Assembly (NCBI GenBank): GCA_045592105.1
Contig: JAZNUB010000042.1
Location: 1-27,817 of the forward strand
Direction of reading: 5' to 3'
DNA length: 27,817 bases
Origin: SIG636 sp045592105
Lineage (GTDB): Bacteria > Bacillota > Clostridia > Oscillospirales > CAG-382
How positions within the stretch are numbered: the stretch's first letter is position 1; each line of letters begins with the position of its first letter. The notes beneath the pieces are model-generated. The model did not search any database, was not told where the DNA came from, and worked only from the letters and a program-made list of their open reading frames with translations. The position numbers and the translations under genes were made by a program. Of the stretch, positions 24,472 to 27,817 are shown in pieces.

Positions 24472-26871
24472 CTATGCGTTTATTATTTCTTCTGCGTATC
24501 GTACTGCTTCCATTGCGTCCTTGGCGTATTTATCTGCGCCTATCTTATCAGCATATTCTTGGGTTAGAACTGCACCACCAACAACAGTTTTGCACCACGG
24601 TGCTTTAAATTTGAGGCTTTTTATAGTTTCCTCCATTGCTGGCACTGTTGTTGTCATCAACGCGCTTAGCCCTACTAACGGTGCTTTTAGCTTTACTACG
24701 GTATCAACGATTTGTTCTACAGGCACGTCCTTGCCTAAATCAACAACGTTAAAGCCGTAGTTTTCAAGCAACAGTTTAACAATATTTTTACCGATATCGT
24801 GTATATCCCCGTGAACTGTTGCGATAACGAAAACGCCTTTTTCAGCAACCTTATCGTTGTTTGCCATAAAGGCTTTAATAACCTCAAACGCGCACTTTGC
24901 GGCTTCGGCACTCATTAAAAGCTGGGGGAGATATACCGTTTTCTTTTCGAAACCAACGCCTACTGTATTAAGGGCAGGGATAACCTCGGTGTTGACAATT
25001 TCCAAAGGTGCTACAGTTTGCAGTAAACTGCGCGTTATCTCTGCGGATTTTTCTTTAAACCCTTTTATTATTGCGTGCTGTAGCTCTGTGCTGTATTGCT
25101 GTTCGCTTTTGCTATCCTTTGTTGCTGTGGAAACAGTTTGCGGTATAAAGCTTTCGGCAACGTTTATATACGCTTCACAATTTTTGTCCAAGCCCTTTAA
25201 AGCGTTGAACGCGTAATAGGTTTTCATCATATCTGCGGAGTATGGGTTCATAATAGCTGCAGACAGCCCGTTTTCTAACGCCAGCCCAAAGAAAACGCTG
25301 TTGATGATATCTCGATTAGGCAAGCCGAAAGACACGTTTGAAACGCCAAGAACGGTGTGACAGCCAAGCTCGTTTTTAATAATCCTTAACGCATTTAGCG
25401 TTGATAACGCGGCTTTGTTATCAGCACTGATCGTTAATGCCAAAGTGTCAAAGACTATATCCTTTTTGTTTATTCCGTATTCTGCGGCTTTATTCAAAAT
25501 ACGTTCAGCTATCTGAACTCTACCTTCGGCGGTATCGGGTATGCCGTTTTCGTCCAACGTAAGCGCAACTACAACGCCACCGTATTTTTTAACGATAGGG
25601 AACACAGCATCCATACTTTTGGCTTTTCCGTTTACTGAATTTATCATTGCCTTACCGTTGTAACGGCGAAGAGCTGCCTCCATTGCAGTAATGTCCGAAG
25701 TATCAATTTGTAAAGGCATGTTTGTTACGGCTTGCAGCTCGCACACGGCGTTTTTTAATGCTTCTGCTTCGTTTATATCGGGCAGACCAACATTTACGTC
25801 AAGGATATGAACGCCTTTTTCTTGCTGGTTGATACCTTCTGTTAGTATGTATCCGATATCGTTTTCAATAAGGGCTTGCTTAAAGCGTTTTTTGCCTGTT
25901 GGGTTTATCCTTTCACCTATCAGCACGGGTGTATCTTTAAACTCAACGATATGGGTGTATGATGATACAACGGTTTTATGTTTTATTTGTATATCTATCG
26001 GTTTGCAATTGGCGGTTTTATCGGTTAGGGCTTTGATATATTCGGGCGTTGTTCCGCAACAGCCACCTGCAACACGAACGCCTTTCTTAATCAGCGCCGC
26101 CAGCTCTTCTGCAAATTCGTTAGCGGTAATATCGAAAACGGTTTTTCCGTTTATGGATTTTGGCAAGCCTGCGTTGGGCTTAAGGATAACGGGAACAGAA
26201 GCATGCTCCAACAATTCAACAGCAACTGCTTTCAACTGCTTAGGCCCTAAAGAGCAGTTTGCACCAATTGCATCTGCCCCCATCCCCTCAAGCATAGCAA
26301 CCATTGCGGCGGGGGATGCTCCCGTCATAAGCTTTCCGTCTTCGCCGTATGCGTTGGAAACGATAACGGGTAGCGAGCAATTTTCCTTAGCGGCAAGCAG
26401 GGCGGCTTTTGTTTCGTAGCTGTCATTCATTGTTTCTATAATTATAAGGTCTACGCCCTGGGCCGCACCTATCTCGATGGTTTTTGCAAAAACGCTTACA
26501 GCGTTTTCAAAATCAAGGTCGCCAAGCGGTTTTAAAAGCTTACCTGTGGGCCCGATATCAAGTGCTATAAACTTTTCGTTTTTCGAAACGGACAAATCTC
26601 TTGCACGCTTAGCGTTTTGCACAGCCGCGGATATAATATCCTCAAGCTCCGATTCCGAAAACTTTAATACGTTAGCACCGAAGGTGTTAGTGCAAACAAC
26701 GTTACTGCCTGCATCATAATACGCTTTGTGTATATCCGTGATAATATTCGGATTGGATACATTCCACCTTTCGGGATGCTCTCCCGGTTTAAGCCCTTGG
26801 GCTTGGAGGAGTGTACCCATTCCGCCGTCAAGATAAACTATGTTGTTTTGAAGATATTCCGAAAAATTCAT
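24472..26871 (-). CDS. metH: Cobalamin-dependent methionine synthase, without activation domain
   Basis: The enzyme transfers the methyl group of methyltetrahydrofolate to homocysteine through methylcobalamin. Its 799 residues contain the homocysteine domain (about 1-285) with zinc ligands Cys206 (GANCS), Cys271 and Cys272 (GGCCG). The pterin domain (about 305-560) opens with IGERINPTG. The cobalamin cap and Rossmann domains (about 590-799) include the DIHDIG motif, whose His691 is the lower axial cobalt ligand. E. coli MetH is about 1227 residues; the missing C-terminal AdoMet-binding reactivation domain is encoded by the gene just upstream. ATG 26871 is preferred over ATG 26883 because GAGGTG (26876-26881) precedes it and the latter overlaps that site. 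Confidence 0.93.
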   Translation of the reverse strand: MNFSEYLQNNIVYLDGGMGTLLQAQGLKPGEHPERWNVSNPNIITDIHKAYYDAGSNVVCTNTFGANVLKFSESELEDIISAAVQNAKRARDLSVSKNEKFIALDIGPTGKLLKPLGDLDFENAVSVFAKTIEIGAAQGVDLIIIETMNDSYETKAALLAAKENCSLPVIVSNAYGEDGKLMTGASPAAMVAMLEGMGADAIGANCSLGPKQLKAVAVELLEHASVPVILKPNAGLPKSINGKTVFDITANEFAEELAALIKKGVRVAGGCCGTTPEYIKALTDKTANCKPIDIQIKHKTVVSSYTHIVEFKDTPVLIGERINPTGKKRFKQALIENDIGYILTEGINQQEKGVHILDVNVGLPDINEAEALKNAVCELQAVTNMPLQIDTSDITAMEAALRRYNGKAMINSVNGKAKSMDAVFPIVKKYGGVVVALTLDENGIPDTAEGRVQIAERILNKAAEYGINKKDIVFDTLALTISADNKAALSTLNALRIIKNELGCHTVLGVSNVSFGLPNRDIINSVFFGLALENGLSAAIMNPYSADMMKTYYAFNALKGLDKNCEAYINVAESFIPQTVSTATKDSKSEQQYSTELQHAIIKGFKEKSAEITRSLLQTVAPLEIVNTEVIPALNTVGVGFEKKTVYLPQLLMSAEAAKCAFEVIKAFMANNDKVAEKGVFVIATVHGDIHDIGKNIVKLLLENYGFNVVDLGKDVPVEQIVDTVVKLKAPLVGLSALMTTTVPAMEETIKSLKFKAPWCKTVVGGAVLTQEYADKIGADKYAKDAMEAVRYAEEIINA

Positions 26872-26879
26872 ACTACACC

Positions 26880-27488
26880 TCATGCTTTTATTCCGATAAA
26901 CGCCGTTACCGATTTTGAAGGGGACATAAGAAGGCTTTCGTTAAGTGTTAGCCCTATATGCTTTGGGCAATTAAGAACGGAAAAAATCTGTTTTTGTATA
27001 TCCAAAGGTAAATCACCATATCCGGGGCTGAAGCGCTTGCTAAGGGATGCCTTGCTTTCTTGTGCAAATGCGTTGCAGAACGCATCGCAAAGTGCCTCTA
27101 TACGTTCTGCACCGATAGCTTGAAACATCAGTGCTTTGGCAGGGGAGAGGTAGCCGTATTTAGTTATAAGCCTATCTATTTCCACCCCAATAGTTGCGGC
27201 AAAAACTAACGCGCTGTTGCATCCGTTCATATTTAAAGCTAAGCTTTGCGATTTCACCTTAAACACGCCAAAATCACAAACGCCATCATTGATGTTTAGC
27301 GGAATAACGCAATAGCAAACCTTGTATGTAAGTGTATCCGCAAGCTCTGAGAAGCAACCGTTTAATAGCTTTAAAACATCATCGCTTTCGCCTTTACAGC
27401 CTGCATATCTTAATATTTCTGTCTTGTTAATTGGCGGGGGCGGAAAGGCTTTTGTATAAACAGTAAAATCCATATTCATCTCACGCAT
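26880..27488 (-). CDS. Stand-alone methionine synthase activation-domain protein
   Basis: This 202-residue protein resembles the AdoMet-binding reactivation domain of MetH. RFSPGYGDLP (Arg152, Tyr157) corresponds to the R-x-x-x-G-Y AdoMet motif, and a following LNESLLMSPSKSVTAF segment corresponds to the L-T-E-S region. It would help reductively remethylate MetH when its cobalamin becomes oxidised, acting with an electron donor such as a flavodoxin or ferredoxin. It ends 8 nt before the metH start, so the two halves are made together. The start is uncertain: ATG 27488 has only AAGG 10 nt upstream, and the predicted transcript may begin near 27498, so ATG 27479 or 27473 (GTGAG upstream) is also possible. 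Confidence 0.85.
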   Translation of the reverse strand: MREMNMDFTVYTKAFPPPPINKTEILRYAGCKGESDDVLKLLNGCFSELADTLTYKVCYCVIPLNINDGVCDFGVFKVKSQSLALNMNGCNSALVFAATIGVEIDRLITKYGYLSPAKALMFQAIGAERIEALCDAFCNAFAQESKASLSKRFSPGYGDLPLDIQKQIFSVLNCPKHIGLTLNESLLMSPSKSVTAFIGIKA

Positions 27489-27504
27489 TTGTACTTTGCC
27501 TTAT

Positions 27505-27534
27505 ATTATACACCTATTTATACCGTTAAATCAA
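27505..27534 (-). promoter_or_regulatory. Promoter of the metH operon
   Basis: Read leftwards, TTGATT (27534-27529) and a perfect TATAAT (27510-27505) are separated by 18 nt. The predicted leader is very short (about 10-25 nt), leaving no room for a cobalamin or SAM riboswitch. Confidence 0.6.
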
Positions 27535-27564
27535 GCATTTTAACGATATTTATAAATAGTAAGA

Positions 27565-27606
27565 CACAGCGTTTATAGCTGTGCCAGACTGCTGACAAAG
27601 GCACAG
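27565..27606. other. Two overlapping, mutually exclusive hairpins
   Basis: CACAGC (27565-27570) can pair with GCTGTG (27578-27583). The bases CTGTGCC (27579-27585) can instead pair with GGCACAG (27600-27606). The shared middle strand means only one can form at a time. No gene directly downstream explains them. Confidence 0.4.
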
Positions 27607-27638
27607 AACACGAAAAAACAAAAAATATTCCCATAAAG

Positions 27639-27674
27639 AAGAAAATTCAAGGAGTTTCCTCCTCGAATTTTCTT
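27639..27674. terminator. Long interrupted stem-loop, possible terminator
   Basis: The outer stem AAGAAAATTC (27639-27648) pairs with GAATTTTCTT (27665-27674). After an A/C mismatch, AGGAG (27650-27654) pairs with CTCCT (27659-27663) around TTTC. A short T-rich stretch follows on the plus strand. It may block transcription entering the gene beyond the right edge. Confidence 0.5.
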
Positions 27675-27705
27675 TAATTGGTGCCTTTTAAGGCGTGGAA
27701 ATAAA

Positions 27706-27724
27706 CCCCCAGTTCAACTGGGGG
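27706..27724. other. C5/G5 hairpin, possible insertion-sequence end
   Basis: CCCCCAGTT (27706-27714) and AACTGGGGG (27716-27724) form an almost perfect palindrome, realistically a 7-bp stem with a 5-nt loop. Similar subterminal hairpins are recognised by TnpA in IS200/IS605-type elements; that link is inference, as no transposase is visible. Confidence 0.4.
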
Positions 27725-27763
27725 AAGAAAGAATACTTTAGTATATGCATAATAAAACCTCCG

Positions 27764-27817
27764 TGATATAATGTGTAAAGGTTTGGCGACCGCATTACAC
27801 AAAGATAAAAGGAGGTT
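27764..27817 (+). promoter_or_regulatory. Extended -10 promoter, nested-stem leader and ribosome binding site of a gene beyond the window
   Basis: TGA followed by TATAAT (27767-27772) forms an extended -10. GGAGG (27811-27815) at the window end is a strong ribosome binding site, so a start codon should follow within about 10 nt outside the window. TGTGTAA (27772-27778) pairs with TTACACA (27795-27801). In transcripts starting further upstream, AACCTCC (27756-27762) can pair with GGAGGTT (27811-27817) and cover the ribosome binding site. Confidence 0.55.

Larger units (their letters stand above)
27489..27817. other. Gene-free intergenic region rich in hairpins
   Basis: No convincing reading frame is present. 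The region holds the metH promoter (minus strand), two mutually exclusive small hairpins (27565-27606), a strong stem-loop (27639-27674), the 12-bp palindrome GCCTTTTAAGGC (27683-27694), a C5/G5 hairpin (27706-27724) and a promoter with structured leader and ribosome binding site at the right edge. The density of inverted repeats suggests the end of a mobile element or a regulatory RNA region. Confidence 0.7.

Noticed and set aside
27489..27640. Cobalamin or SAM riboswitch in front of the metH operon
   Set aside because: No B12-box or SAM-I-like conserved core was seen, and the likely promoter at 27505-27534 leaves only a very short leader.

Overview
The window looks like chromosomal DNA of an anaerobic member of the Clostridia (Firmicutes), probably an uncultured gut or rumen lineage. 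The evidence is GGAGG-type ribosome binding sites, sigma-A-like promoters often with an extended TG at the -10, moderate GC, a single-subunit ferredoxin:thioredoxin-reductase-like protein, a split B12-dependent methionine synthase and a dockerin-bearing secreted protein. No tRNA, rRNA or CRISPR array was seen.

Layout. 1-138: a palindromic MITE-like element whose internal hairpin is placed to end the leftward operon. 157-1288 (minus): FTR-like redox protein and a DUF368 membrane protein. 1454-6021 (plus): glutamyl-tRNA synthetase, glutaminyl-tRNA synthetase and the two halves of a chromate-transporter-family permease. 6115-7485: citrate synthase with its own promoter and terminator. 7592-14412: a tightly packed seven-gene run (DUF4855-like secreted protein, membrane-anchored protein, double GNAT acetyltransferase, family 2 glycosyltransferase, DUF1294 protein, U32/DUF3656 protein, PfkB sugar kinase). 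14532-16319: a long two-lobed SIS protein related to MurQ and to the animal glucokinase regulator GCKR. 16555-24350: two very similar giant secreted proteins made of GLUG repeats with an endonuclease/exonuclease/phosphatase (EEP) domain nested inside. 24472-27488 (minus): split methionine synthase. 27489-27817: intergenic DNA dense in hairpins, ending on a ribosome binding site for a gene outside the window.

The most unusual parts are the GLUG-EEP pair and the SIS protein. The first GLUG-EEP protein ends in a dockerin, suggesting attachment to a cohesin scaffold or the cell surface. Its duplicate is colinear for about 1147 codons, then stops, and deletion-scarred remnants of the missing tail lie downstream, so it has lost the dockerin. 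Both copies share the same promoter core. The SIS protein keeps MurQ signatures, but the position of the catalytic glutamate appears to be tryptophan and a second lobe is inserted, which suggests a sensor or regulator rather than an etherase.

The right edge has nested inverted repeats that could sequester the ribosome binding site of the next gene in read-through transcripts, next to a C5/G5 hairpin. This resembles the left end of IS200/IS605-type elements, but no transposase is visible. All functional calls come from motif reading; no database search was possible.
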